Shown: positions 51,145-59,750 of the stretch, piece after piece
Position numbering within the stretch: the first letter of the stretch is position 1
Layout of the letters: each line of letters starts with the position of its first letter
Source: Acidobacteriaceae bacterium
Lineage (GTDB): Bacteria; Acidobacteriota; Terriglobia; Terriglobales; Acidobacteriaceae
Reading direction: 5' to 3'
Length of the DNA stretch: 62,009 bases
Assembly (NCBI GenBank): GCA_003156805.1
Contig: PMHV01000031.1
Span: 486-62,494, forward strand
Position numbers and translations under genes: made by a program
The notes under the pieces: generated by a model
The model's input: the letters and a program-made list of their open reading frames with translations, nothing else
What the model was told of the DNA's origin: nothing
Database searches by the model: none

Positions 51145-52812
51145 ATGCCGTTCGCCTGCATCTACGTGCCGGATTTTCCCGTGGCCGCGGTATTGCGCGC
51201 GCAACCGCAGTTGCGGGCGCGGCCTCTAGCCGTGCTCGAAGGCAAGCCTCCGCTGGAAAAAGTTTTCGCCGTGAACGAGAAGGCCGGGCGCATGGGAATT
51301 ACGGCCGGCATGACCAAGGCACAAGCAGAGTTGTGCGCGGAACTGGCGTTGCGCTCGCGTTCTTTACTGCAGGAATCTTCTGCGCATGCCGCTTTGCTGG
51401 ATTGCGCGCAATCGTTCTCGCCCCGCGTGGAAGATGCTGCGGCCGACACGGCGATTGTAGATCTCCAAGGCATGGAATCTCTTTTCGGCTCGCTGCCAGA
51501 AATTGCCCGTAACTTCTTCCGCCGCGCCGCGGACCTCGGACTTGATGTGAATGTTGCTGTGGCTTCGAATCCCGACGCGGCCGTGCTCGCGGCTCGCGGC
51601 TTTTCCGGCATGAACATAATCCCTTGCGGAAAAGAAGCGGAACAACTCGGCTCTCTGCCGCTCAAAGTTTTATTTGCGGATCGGCCCGGAAACGATGAAA
51701 AAGAGCGCGAACAGGAAAAGAAAGCCACTCGTCTGCTGGAAACGCTAGACCGCTGGGGAGTGCATAATCTGCGCGCTCTGGCCGCGCTACCGGAAGTTGC
51801 GTTAAGCGAGCGTCTGGGACAGGAAGGCTTGCGCTTGCAGCAACTGGCGCGGGGAGCGGCCTCGCGCACTCTGGTTCCCGTGGAAGCACCGCTGGTATTT
51901 GAGGAAGCCGCAGAGCTGGAACATGCAATCATGCTGCTGGAGCCGCTGGCCTTCCTGTTGAACCGTCTGCTTGAGCAACTTTGCGCGCGATTGGCCTCGC
52001 GGGCTTTAGCTACGCAGGAACTGCGGCTCACGCTGGAACTCGACAACCTGACGGGCATGGATTGCGAATGGGATAATCGCGGCATTCCCAGCGAAAGCGA
52101 TGCCTCGCCGAAAGCTCAATCCGGATCGCCGCAATTCGGGGCGGCTCAACCTTTTATTTCCCGCCGGAAAAATAAATTCTGCCGCACGCTTTGCCTGCCC
52201 CTGCCCATGCTCGATGCCAGACTCTTCCTCAAGTTGCTGCAACTGGATTTGAATGCGCATCCGCCCGGCGCGCCCATCGTGAAGATTCATCTGGCTGCGG
52301 AACCCTCGCGGCCGCGCTTAGCCCAAGGGAGCTTGTTTCTGCCTCCCTCGCCGGAACCGGAAAAGCTGGAACTCACGCTGGCGCGGATTGCCGCTCTGGT
52401 TGGCGAAAGCCGGGTGGGATCGCCGGAGTTGATGGATACGCACCGTGCCGAGGGCTTTCACATGCGGCGCTTCATGGCTGGAGTGGCGCAGCAAAATACT
52501 CAGCCACAAATTGTTGCGGGAGACAAATCCGCCGTCACAGCGCTGCGTTTATTCCGTCCGCCGCTTCGGGCTGCCGTGACTCTCGAGAACGCCCAGCCCA
52601 CGCTGGTAACCTGTGCGAAGAAAAAAGAAGTTCAGGGCAATGTGCTGTGGAAGGCTGGTCCGTGGCGCTCTTCCGGCGATTGGTGGGAGCGCCAGGCATG
52701 GGCGCGCGATGAATGGGACATCGCCTTGCAAAACACAAGCGGCATCGCTCTCTACCGGCTGGTGCACGATTTGCTTGGTGGCGGCTGGTTCGTGGAAGGA
52801 ATGTATGACTGA
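51145..52812 (+). CDS. imuB: ImuB, Y-family polymerase-like mutasome protein
   Basis: 555 residues. The N-terminal FACIYVPDFPVAAVLRAQPQ and PLAVLEGKPPLEKVFAVNEK, then MGITAGMTKAQAEL, are typical of ImuB. ImuB lacks the full set of catalytic carboxylates and acts as the hub that links DnaE2 and the beta clamp. An HhH-like part (LLETLDRWGVHNLRALAALP) and the C-terminal WWERQAWARDEWDIALQN follow. A stretch around residues 310-335 (IPSESDASPKAQSGSPQFGA) is low-complexity and may be another insert. ATG at 51145 lies after a repeat-filled spacer with no good ribosome site. Confidence 0.87.
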   Translation: MPFACIYVPDFPVAAVLRAQPQLRARPLAVLEGKPPLEKVFAVNEKAGRMGITAGMTKAQAELCAELALRSRSLLQESSAHAALLDCAQSFSPRVEDAAADTAIVDLQGMESLFGSLPEIARNFFRRAADLGLDVNVAVASNPDAAVLAARGFSGMNIIPCGKEAEQLGSLPLKVLFADRPGNDEKEREQEKKATRLLETLDRWGVHNLRALAALPEVALSERLGQEGLRLQQLARGAASRTLVPVEAPLVFEEAAELEHAIMLLEPLAFLLNRLLEQLCARLASRALATQELRLTLELDNLTGMDCEWDNRGIPSESDASPKAQSGSPQFGAAQPFISRRKNKFCRTLCLPLPMLDARLFLKLLQLDLNAHPPGAPIVKIHLAAEPSRPRLAQGSLFLPPSPEPEKLELTLARIAALVGESRVGSPELMDTHRAEGFHMRRFMAGVAQQNTQPQIVAGDKSAVTALRLFRPPLRAAVTLENAQPTLVTCAKKKEVQGNVLWKAGPWRSSGDWWERQAWARDEWDIALQNTSGIALYRLVHDLLGGGWFVEGMYD

Positions 52813-52814
52813 AG

Positions 52815-52897
52815 GAATTGAGTCATTGAGTGATTGAGTCATTAAACCCAATCGCTCAATGTTCAATTGCTCAATGACTCAATTGCTCAATGACCCA
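52815..52897. repeat. ATTGAGTCATTGA-type repeats between imuB and dnaE2
   Basis: AATTGAGTCATTGAGTGATT and inverted CAATGTTCAATTGCTCAATG units fill the whole spacer right up to the dnaE2 start. Any ribosome site of dnaE2 has therefore been displaced or is supplied by the repeat; several ATG triplets of the repeat are in or out of frame. Confidence 0.7.
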
Positions 52898-55800
52898 ATG
52901 TATGTTGAGCTTCATGCCCGCTCTGCGTTCAGCTTCCTCGAAGGCGCTTCTTTGCCGGAGGAATTGGCAGCTGCCTGCGCGAAGCTCAACATGCCAGCCA
53001 TGGCGCTGCTCGACACCGACGGCGTTTATGGCGCACCGCGTTTTCACTTAGCCGCGAAGAAGATTGGGATCAAGGCGCACATCGGAGCGGAGGTCAGCGC
53101 AGCTTTACCACGGAGCCACGGAGGCACGGAGAAAACAAAGACCAATTCACAATCTCAGATCGACGATGTGTATGGAAACATCTCCGGCAATCAACTTAAC
53201 GATTCCTCCGTGCCTTCGTGTCTCCGTGGTGAGATGTGCCGTGGTGAGTTCCGTATTCCACTTCTAGTTTTCTCCCGCTCGGGCTATCAGAACCTTTGCC
53301 GGCTGATCACAAAAATGAAATCGCGCGGGAAGAAAGGCGAAGGCGCGGTGCGGGAAGAAGAGATGGGAGAGCATGCCAACGGTCTCATTTGCCTGACTGG
53401 CGGCGCGGAAGGGCCGCTGGCGGCGGCTTTGCAGCAGAGCGGCATCGAAGAAGCTCACCGTCAAGTCGAGCGTCTGGTGGGGATTTTCGGCCGCGGCAAT
53501 GTTTACGTCGAGTTGCAACGCCATCTTCAGCGCGAAGAAGAAACTCGCAACCGCGCTGCGATCGCAATCGCCCGCTCGCTCAATCTTCCTGTGCTGGCGA
53601 CCAACGGCGTCCACTATGCTGTCGCGAAAGATCGCGAACTCTGGGATGCATTTACCGCCATCCGCCATCACCGCACACTCTCGACGGCCGGACGTTTGCT
53701 GGCGCGCAACTCCGAACGATATTTGAAATCGCCGCAAGAGATGCAGCAACTTTTCTCCGACCTGCCCGAAGCGATTGCCAATACGCTTGAACTTTCCTCG
53801 CGCCTTGAATTTACGCTCAACGATCTCGGTTACGAGTTTCCGCGCTATCCCGTACCCGAAGGCGAAACCATGAACTCGTTTTTGCGCGAGCGAGCCTGGG
53901 AGGGATTTCGCCGGCGCTATGGCCGGACATCACACGAAATGCAAACCCGCGCCCGGCGCCAGATTGAGCGTGAACTGGCGCTCATCGAAAAACTCAAACT
54001 TGCCGGATATTTTCTCATCGTTTGGGATCTAGTTCGTTTCTGCCGCGAGCAAAACATTCTGGCGCAAGGGCGCGGATCGGCCGCCAACAGCGCCGTCTGT
54101 TATTCGCTGGGCATCACCGCGGTCGATCCCGTGAGCATGGAGCTGCTCTTCGAGCGTTTTCTTTCCGAAGAGCGCGGCGAGTGGCCCGACATCGATCTCG
54201 ACCTGCCCAGCGGCGACGAACGTGAAAAAGTGATTCAGTACGTCTACCGGCGCTATGGAGAGCGGGGCGCAGCCATGACCGCGAATGTCATCACTTATCG
54301 CAACAAGATGGCAGCTCGCGAAATGGGCAAAGCGCTCGGCTTCGACCCCGAAACGCTCAACAAGATTTCCGCTGCCGTCGCCACCTGGGAGTTTCGCGAC
54401 GAAAACGACGCGCTCGACCGCCGCTTCCGCGATGCCGGACTCGATCTCAACCATCCGCGCCTGCGCAAATATTACGAACTGTGCCTTGCCGTGCAAGACA
54501 TGCCGCGCCATCTCGGCCAGCACTCCGGCGGCATGGTGATTTGCCAGGGACAACTCGATTCCGTCGTTCCGCTCGAACCCGCTTCCATGCCCGGGCGTGT
54601 GGTGGTGCAGTGGGACAAAGAAGATTGCGCCGACATGGGCATCATCAAAGTCGATCTGCTCGGCTTGGGCATGATGGCCGTGCTCAAGGATTCGATCGAA
54701 CTGATTCGCCATCATTATCGCGAAGAAGTCGATCTGGCGCATCTTCCGCAGGACGATCCGCAGGTTTATTCCGCTCTGCAGCAAGCCGACACCGTGGGCA
54801 TGTTTCAAGTGGAAAGCCGCGCGCAAATGTCATGCCTGCCGCGCCTGCGGCCGAAACGCTTCTATGACATTGTGGTGCAAGTGGCGATCATCCGCCCCGG
54901 ACCGATCGTAGGGCAGATGGTGAATCCGTTTCTCTTGCGCCGCCAGGGACGCGAGGACGTCACATATCCGCATCCGTCGCTTGAACCGGTGCTCAAGCGC
55001 ACGCTGGGCGTGCCGCTTTTTCAGGAGCAACTGCTGCGGCTGGCCATGATCGCCGCCAACTTCACCGGCGGCGAAGCGGAAGACCTGCGCCGCGCCATGG
55101 GCTTCAAGCGATCGCAGGCGCGCATGAAGGAAATCGAAGCCAGGCTGCGCGCCGGCATGACGGACAACGGAATCCCGGCTGAGGCACAAGAGAAAATCAT
55201 TCTCTCGATCACATCTTTCGCACTTTACGGGTTTCCCGAATCGCACGCGGCCAGCTTCGCGCTGATCGCCTATGCCAGCGCTTACTTGAAGTGCCGCTAT
55301 CTGGCTGCGTTTACCGCCGCTCTGCTCAACAACCAGCCCATGGGATTTTATTCTCCGGCCACCATCGTGAAAGATGCGCAGCGCCATGGTTTGAAGATGC
55401 TGCCGGTGGATGTGATGCGGTCGGAATGGAGGTGCACGTTGGAAGCAGTGGCCAGTAGTCAGTTGCCATTTGCCAGTGAGTCAGTACCGAGTACCGAGTA
55501 TCGAGTACCGAGTAAAACCTTTGCCATTCCAGTCCCGGAATTATCGCGAGCGATAGAAAAAACTTTTGTCATTCCGACCCCCGAGCGAACACGAGGGACG
55601 GAGGAATCTCGTTCTTGCTCGCAACTCGGTACTCGCGACTCGCAACTCGCCCTTGCACTGCGTCTCGGCCTGCGCTACGTGCGTGGGTTGCGCGAGGGAT
55701 CTGCCCAGGCGCTGGTGCGTGAACGTGAGCGCGCTCCATTCACTTCCATTCACGATCTGACGCGCCGCGTTCCCGAGCTGCGCAAAGACGAACTGACTAC

Positions 55801-56515
55801 GCTGGCGGAAATCGGCGCGCTGAATGTAATCGGCACTTCACCACGGAGACACGGAGACACGGAGAAGAACAAAAACAAGGCCCAAAAATCTTCGTTGACT
55901 CTCACGGACTACCAAGAATCAGTCAAAGATTTCTCCGTGCCTCCGTGTCTCCGTGGTGAAACGGCTTTTCATCGCCGCGACGCTCTCTGGCAGGTCGAAC
56001 GCGCCGTGCGCGGCTCTGGCCCGCTGCTGGAGGATCTGCCCGAACCCGATTCGCCTTCGCCGCTCCAGCCCATGAATCATGAAGAGCGTTTAGTCGCCGA
56101 CTTTCACGGCACCGGCCTCACCGTGGGACCGCATCCCGTGGCTTACCGCCGTGCATGGCTCACGGCCATGGGCATTCGCCGCGCCAGCGAATTGCGCGAC
56201 ATTCCCAGCGGCAGACGGATTCGCATTGGAGGTTGCGTCATCATTCGCCAGCGTCCAGGCACTGCCAAGGGATTTGTCTTTGTCAGTCTGGAAGATGAAA
56301 CCGGTGTGGCCAATGCCATCATCACGCCCGCTCTTTTTCACCGCAATCGTCTGCTGCTGGCCAGCGAACGCTTTCTGGCGATTGAAGGCATCCTGCAGAA
56401 TCAGGACAATGTGATTTCTGTGAGAGCCGAGCGTGTGCTGCCGGCGGAAGTGACCCCTAGCTTCAGCCAACGCGCCGGTCCAATTCCAAGCGGAAAACGT
56501 GATCACGAGCCATAG
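52898..56515 (+). CDS. dnaE2: Error-prone DNA polymerase III alpha subunit DnaE2
   Basis: About 1205 residues versus ~1050-1100 usual. The PHP domain begins VELHARSAFSFLEGASLPEE. Catalytic aspartates are in EWPDIDLDLPSGDEREKVIQ, and other palm/finger blocks are GRGSAANSAVCYSLGIT, GQHSGGMVICQGQ and FPESHAASFALIAYASAYLK. The C-terminal OB part has IRIGGCVIIRQRPGTAKGF. Extra length is due to three in-frame repeat insertions at about residues 70-111, 849-923 and 980-1021. ATG at 52898 is the first codon matching the family; ATG at 52859 would add residues encoded by a repeat. Performs mutagenic synthesis past lesions with ImuA and ImuB. Confidence 0.92.
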   Translation: MYVELHARSAFSFLEGASLPEELAAACAKLNMPAMALLDTDGVYGAPRFHLAAKKIGIKAHIGAEVSAALPRSHGGTEKTKTNSQSQIDDVYGNISGNQLNDSSVPSCLRGEMCRGEFRIPLLVFSRSGYQNLCRLITKMKSRGKKGEGAVREEEMGEHANGLICLTGGAEGPLAAALQQSGIEEAHRQVERLVGIFGRGNVYVELQRHLQREEETRNRAAIAIARSLNLPVLATNGVHYAVAKDRELWDAFTAIRHHRTLSTAGRLLARNSERYLKSPQEMQQLFSDLPEAIANTLELSSRLEFTLNDLGYEFPRYPVPEGETMNSFLRERAWEGFRRRYGRTSHEMQTRARRQIERELALIEKLKLAGYFLIVWDLVRFCREQNILAQGRGSAANSAVCYSLGITAVDPVSMELLFERFLSEERGEWPDIDLDLPSGDEREKVIQYVYRRYGERGAAMTANVITYRNKMAAREMGKALGFDPETLNKISAAVATWEFRDENDALDRRFRDAGLDLNHPRLRKYYELCLAVQDMPRHLGQHSGGMVICQGQLDSVVPLEPASMPGRVVVQWDKEDCADMGIIKVDLLGLGMMAVLKDSIELIRHHYREEVDLAHLPQDDPQVYSALQQADTVGMFQVESRAQMSCLPRLRPKRFYDIVVQVAIIRPGPIVGQMVNPFLLRRQGREDVTYPHPSLEPVLKRTLGVPLFQEQLLRLAMIAANFTGGEAEDLRRAMGFKRSQARMKEIEARLRAGMTDNGIPAEAQEKIILSITSFALYGFPESHAASFALIAYASAYLKCRYLAAFTAALLNNQPMGFYSPATIVKDAQRHGLKMLPVDVMRSEWRCTLEAVASSQLPFASESVPSTEYRVPSKTFAIPVPELSRAIEKTFVIPTPERTRGTEESRSCSQLGTRDSQLALALRLGLRYVRGLREGSAQALVRERERAPFTSIHDLTRRVPELRKDELTTLAEIGALNVIGTSPRRHGDTEKNKNKAQKSSLTLTDYQESVKDFSVPPCLRGETAFHRRDALWQVERAVRGSGPLLEDLPEPDSPSPLQPMNHEERLVADFHGTGLTVGPHPVAYRRAWLTAMGIRRASELRDIPSGRRIRIGGCVIIRQRPGTAKGFVFVSLEDETGVANAIITPALFHRNRLLLASERFLAIEGILQNQDNVISVRAERVLPAEVTPSFSQRAGPIPSGKRDHEP
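53107..53230. repeat. 124-bp inverted-repeat element inside dnaE2, copy 1
   Basis: Arms 53107-53131 and 53206-53230 (25 bases, about 23 paired) start ACCACGGAGCCACGGAGGC. The core of ~74 bases differs from copy 2. It is read without stop as LPRSHGGTEKTK...SSVPSCLRGEM, in the PHP domain. Confidence 0.85.
55443..55665. repeat. Composite repeat insertion inside dnaE2
   Basis: Three intergenic-type repeats in a row. First come CAGTTGCCATTTGCCAG-like units. Then GAGTACCGAGT runs (55490-55525) with inverted ACTCGGTACTC at 55623-55640. Between them are two CATTCC(A/G) units, the second followed by GACCCCCGAGCGAACACGAG. All are read in frame between EWRCTLEA and LALRLGLRYVRG, where homologues have a short loop. 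Confidence 0.7.
55837..55960. repeat. 124-bp inverted-repeat element inside dnaE2, copy 2
   Basis: 30-base arms (55837-55866 and 55931-55960) match in 29 of 30 positions, starting TTCACCACGGAGACACGGAG. The 64-base core is unrelated to that of copy 1. Read in frame as SPRRHGDTEKNK...FSVPPCLRGET, between EIGALNVIG and HRRDALWQVER. Confidence 0.88.
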
Positions 56516-56548
56516 CATCTCCTTTTTTTCATTTACGCCGCAACTCTC

Positions 56549-56757
56549 GCAATCGTCGCTTGTTCCAAGCGACAGTACTGGAATAAATTCTGCCGCTTCT
56601 AGCACGCGATCACGGACGACCTCCGGACTTCCGATCTTCGGATCGATGGGGTCCGTGACATCCACGAAGAGCATCTGACGGGGCTTGAGCAAGTTTCGAA
56701 TCGTGGTCAGCACACGACGGCGGTCCGCTTCGCTGGCCAACTGAACATAGAATCGGC
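56549..56757 (-). pseudogene. C-terminal remnant of a MetE-like (COG0620) methionine synthase
   Basis: About 70 codons reading VGRFYVQLASEADRRRVLTT, LKPRQMLFVDVTDPIDPKIG and VLEAAEFIPVLSLGTSDDC, the usual C-terminal blocks of cobalamin-independent methionine-synthase-like proteins. After GTSDDC, where GFSPFGDDTS is expected, the frame runs on with unrelated codons. A TAG precedes the piece. It is a fragment without start or proper end, squeezed between converging dnaE2 and the MFS gene. Confidence 0.65.
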
Positions 56758-56979
56758 CAACCTACAAGCGAAACAATTCGGGGGGCTCCCGTTGAATCGA
56801 CAAGCGGTTCTGAATGCGAGAAACCTTACTTGCGATCGCTGAGTCGCAGCAATACTAGAAAAAGACTAGAGATGGCCGCCGGACAATCCGTGTACCATTC
56901 CCTGCCGACACCGTCGCAGACGTTCCGGCGTTGGAAGGAAATCTTGAACTTGGCCCCTCACCCTCAAACCACAAATACA

Positions 56980-58224
56980 ATGCAACCCGCCGAAGTGACT
57001 TCCAACCTCACTGAATCTGATTTCGGCTATTACGGCTGGCGTGTAGTGTTAGCAGCGTGTCTCGGCGTGATGGCGGGATTCGGCTCGCTATTCGTCTACA
57101 CTTTCTCTGTTTTTGTGAAGCCGCTGGCCGCGGAATTCGGCTGGAGTCGAGAAGCCATCTCAAGCGGCTTCGCAATCGCCGCCGTCACGCTCGGGCTGTG
57201 CTCCCCGCCGTTGGGCCGGTGGATCGATCGCTTTGGTCCTCGTCGCATCATTCTTATTTGCATGACGGTGTATGGGTGCGCCATTGCCTCGCTGTCGCTG
57301 TTGCGCTCCGGATTGTGGCAGTTTTACGTGACTTGCTTCGTGCTGGGTGTAGTTGGAAACGGTGCAGCTCATCTGGCCTATTCGCGATCGATTTCCACCT
57401 GGTTTCGGCGACGTCTGGGGATGGCGCTGGCCTTTGTGATGGTTGGAGCGGGCTTGGGCGCCATGATTTTGCCCGCCGTCGCCCAAGCCATCATCAGCCG
57501 GTCTGGCTGGCGCGCAGCGTACGCGTCACTCGGCGGTCTTGCATTGTTACTCGGCTTGCCCCTCAGCTGGCGCTACATCCGCGAGCGCGGGGTAATCGGT
57601 CACGAGTCCGCTCCGGTCCCCCATTCTGGAATGACATGGCAGCAGGGCGTGCGATCTTTTGCCTTCTGGATTGTCACCGCCATCCTTTTCGTGAGTTCGA
57701 TCAGCATGAACGGGGCGATCACTCACCTCTCCGCGCTGCTGACGGATCGAGGCCTCACAGCCGGAAATGCGGCATTGTGCGCGTCCCTACTCGGTGGATC
57801 AAGCCTGCTTGGCAGGATCGTGGTGGGATGGCTGCTAGACCGATTCTTCGGGCCACATGTCGCGTTGGTAATCAACCTCATTACCGCATTAGGCATTTTT
57901 CTCCTAGCTCGAGCGAACAGCCTCCCGGCGGGTTGCCTTGCCGCTGCGCTCATTGGCGTCGGGGCCGGAGGCGAAGCCGCCATTACACCCTACCTGCTAA
58001 CGCGTTATTTTGGGCTGCGTGCGTTTTCCACTCTTTACGGTCTCACCTGGACCTTCTACGCAGCTGCTGGAGCAATCGGTCCGGTGATACTGGGGCGTGC
58101 ATTTGATGCGACTGGCTCCTATGCCTCTTTGCTGGTACTCCTCGCAGCAGCGTTGGGGCTGGCGGCCGCAACCAACCTCTTGCTTCCACGCTATGCAGAT
58201 TCGTTAGCCATTGAGATTCGCTGA
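56980..58224 (+). CDS. MFS transporter (oxalate/formate antiporter-like)
   Basis: About 414 residues with 12 predicted membrane helices. GYYGWRVVLAACLGVMAGFG, the MFS loop GRWIDRFGPRRIILIC (motif A), and GWLLDRFFGPHVALVI in the second half are visible. LTWTFYAAAGAIGPVILGRA fits the OFA/monocarboxylate-type group. ATG at 56980 gives a normal N-terminus; the frame is open to 56830. The substrate is probably a small carboxylate, but this is family inference. Confidence 0.85.
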   Translation: MQPAEVTSNLTESDFGYYGWRVVLAACLGVMAGFGSLFVYTFSVFVKPLAAEFGWSREAISSGFAIAAVTLGLCSPPLGRWIDRFGPRRIILICMTVYGCAIASLSLLRSGLWQFYVTCFVLGVVGNGAAHLAYSRSISTWFRRRLGMALAFVMVGAGLGAMILPAVAQAIISRSGWRAAYASLGGLALLLGLPLSWRYIRERGVIGHESAPVPHSGMTWQQGVRSFAFWIVTAILFVSSISMNGAITHLSALLTDRGLTAGNAALCASLLGGSSLLGRIVVGWLLDRFFGPHVALVINLITALGIFLLARANSLPAGCLAAALIGVGAGGEAAITPYLLTRYFGLRAFSTLYGLTWTFYAAAGAIGPVILGRAFDATGSYASLLVLLAAALGLAAATNLLLPRYADSLAIEIR

Positions 58225-58387
58225 GCGAAGCTGCAAGCCTAAGTTGCTCAGAAACCTAGGTCACCCAACCCTGGATTATCTGGACGGCGGCCGAGCGGCA
58301 AAAAATACCCGCGATCCGCTTCCTTGATCGGAAGCTCATTGCGACCGAAGTGAAACGCAATGGTCGACCCAGATACGCTTTGGGGCC

Positions 58388-58669
58388 TTGGTGCTATTAC
58401 TCCGCATCGGCAGTACGGTCAACGCTCAATCGGCTCCAGCCACGCCCTCCGGTAAGTCATCCATGCATCAACACTATGATGCGGCCTATCGTTTTCAATC
58501 TTCCGGAGACTTGGCGCGGGCCAATGCGGAACATACGCGTTTTTTGGTCGCGGCTCTGGAACACATAGCTAATTTCAACGCCAACACCGGTGATTACGCG
58601 CATGCGGCGCCTCTCTATGACGAGGCCCTTGCTCCGTCCCCAGCCGATTTCGCGTTGTTGATGAACTAA
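58388..58669 (+). pseudogene. TPR protein remnant
   Basis: About 93 codons: a signal-like start (VLLLRIGSTVNAQS), then HYDAAYRFQSSGDLARANAE and YAHAAPLYDEALAPSPADFA, i.e. one and a half tetratricopeptide repeats before a stop. Homologous TPR proteins are several hundred residues long. Just downstream (58690-58760), the minus strand reads KAIAEFEAARAISPNDP, another TPR piece. Probably rearranged leftovers of one gene. Confidence 0.5.
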
Positions 58670-58783
58670 TGAACCCTGGGTCGTTGGGGGAGATCGCCCT
58701 GGCCGCCTCGAATTCGGCAATGGCCTTCGACCTCTGACTCAGTCCGTCGTGCTTCTCCCACGAGGATGTGCGGCGACAGCTGT

Positions 58784-59290
58784 TCAATCGTGACCAACCC
58801 ACTTGGTCTGCAGACTCGGTGGCCGCATTAAGGTCTGCATCACCACGCAATACTGTTCTGTTTTCTCGCGCAATCCGCGTAGTTGCTCGGGTGTTGCCTT
58901 AGGCGCAGCTACATCAAAATTAAGACGAATACTCTCAAAGCCGACGGGCACGTCTTTGGATATGCCGAGAGTTCCTCGGAGATCCAAGTCTCCGTCCACC
59001 GTGACCTCAATGCGTTCGGTCGGTATGCCCATAGCCGCGGCCACCATCTGACAGGTGATCTGCGCGCAAGCCGCCAGAGCCCCAAGCAAAAGGTCACCGG
59101 AACAGGCGCCGGCACCGGAGCCTCCAACTCCCTTGTGCGCTTCGGCTTGGTAGATGGCACGTCCGATATCGACGGAGCATGCCACCGGAACATCCGTCTG
59201 TCCACCTTTCGCCCGCATTGTGATTTGCGAGGCATTTGGGTCATTGCGGTATTGGTCTTTCAACGGCTTCTGAAGGGATCGAATATCCAC
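58784..59290 (-). CDS. OsmC-family peroxiredoxin-like protein
   Basis: About 168 residues. Typical OsmC fold with SGAGACSGDLLLGALAACAQ and GFESIRLNFDVAAPKATPEQ; thiol Cys candidates are in the AACAQITC helix and in EQYCVVMQTL. OsmC/Ohr proteins reduce organic hydroperoxides through two Cys. GTG at 59290 is chosen because AAGGAG lies ten bases upstream; the frame is open to 59386 without a family match. It is divergent from the DUF4242 gene with a 119-base shared upstream region. Confidence 0.83.
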   Translation of the reverse strand: MDIRSLQKPLKDQYRNDPNASQITMRAKGGQTDVPVACSVDIGRAIYQAEAHKGVGGSGAGACSGDLLLGALAACAQITCQMVAAAMGIPTERIEVTVDGDLDLRGTLGISKDVPVGFESIRLNFDVAAPKATPEQLRGLREKTEQYCVVMQTLMRPPSLQTKWVGHD

Positions 59291-59357
59291 GGCGACATCG
59301 CTCCTTATAATATTCTTGGCATTTTTCGCTAACCGGGACCGCTTCGGCCAAGCCGTC

Positions 59358-59386
59358 TTGAAGCCGATCCATATGCATGCTAGCAT
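59358..59386 (+). promoter_or_regulatory. Candidate promoter of the DUF4242 gene
   Basis: TTGAAG (59358-59363), 17-base spacer, TAGCAT (59381-59386), 24 bases before the ATG. AGGAGG at 59398-59403 is the ribosome site. Confidence 0.5.
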
Positions 59387-59409
59387 CTGTGCACGTCAGG
59401 AGGATGCCG

Positions 59410-59682
59410 ATGCCCAAATTCGTCATCGAACGCGAAGTGCCGGGAGCCGCAAATCTAACCGACGCCCAATGGCAGGAAATCTCTCAAAAGTCGGTCAAGG
59501 CCCTGAAGGGCATGTGTCCTGAGATCCAGTGGCTCCACAGCTACATAACTGGCGACAAGGTGTACTGCGTCTACCTCGCTCCCGACGAGGCGACCATCCA
59601 GGAACATGCCAAGCGCGCAGGCCTCCCTGCCAATCGCGTCTCCGCCGTGCGCCGACTCCTTGACCCGACAAGTGCAGAGTAA
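59410..59682 (+). CDS. DUF4242 (nickel-binding-like) small protein
   Basis: 90 residues beginning PKFVIEREVPGAANLTDAQW, with IQWLHSYITGDKVYCVYLAP and RAGLPANRVSAVRRLLDP, the DUF4242/SCO4226-like pattern. Family members form small ferredoxin-like dimers, and one is known to bind nickel. ATG at 59410 has AGGAGG six bases before; ATG at 59404 lies next to that site and is less likely. The divergent OsmC gene suggests a stress role, as inference. Confidence 0.85.
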   Translation: MPKFVIEREVPGAANLTDAQWQEISQKSVKALKGMCPEIQWLHSYITGDKVYCVYLAPDEATIQEHAKRAGLPANRVSAVRRLLDPTSAE

Positions 59683-59750
59683 GCAGTTGCTGACCCTTCG
59701 GGGCATCCGGATCTTCGCCATCAGCGTCAGCTCGTGCGGACTCCCGCGCA

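Noticed and set aside
51162-52085. 307-residue minus-strand gene
   Set aside because: Ser/Arg-rich antisense shadow of imuB.
56090-56740. 216-residue minus-strand gene
   Set aside because: Only the first ~65 codons are MetE-like; the rest is antisense to dnaE2, so it is a remnant running into a neighbour.
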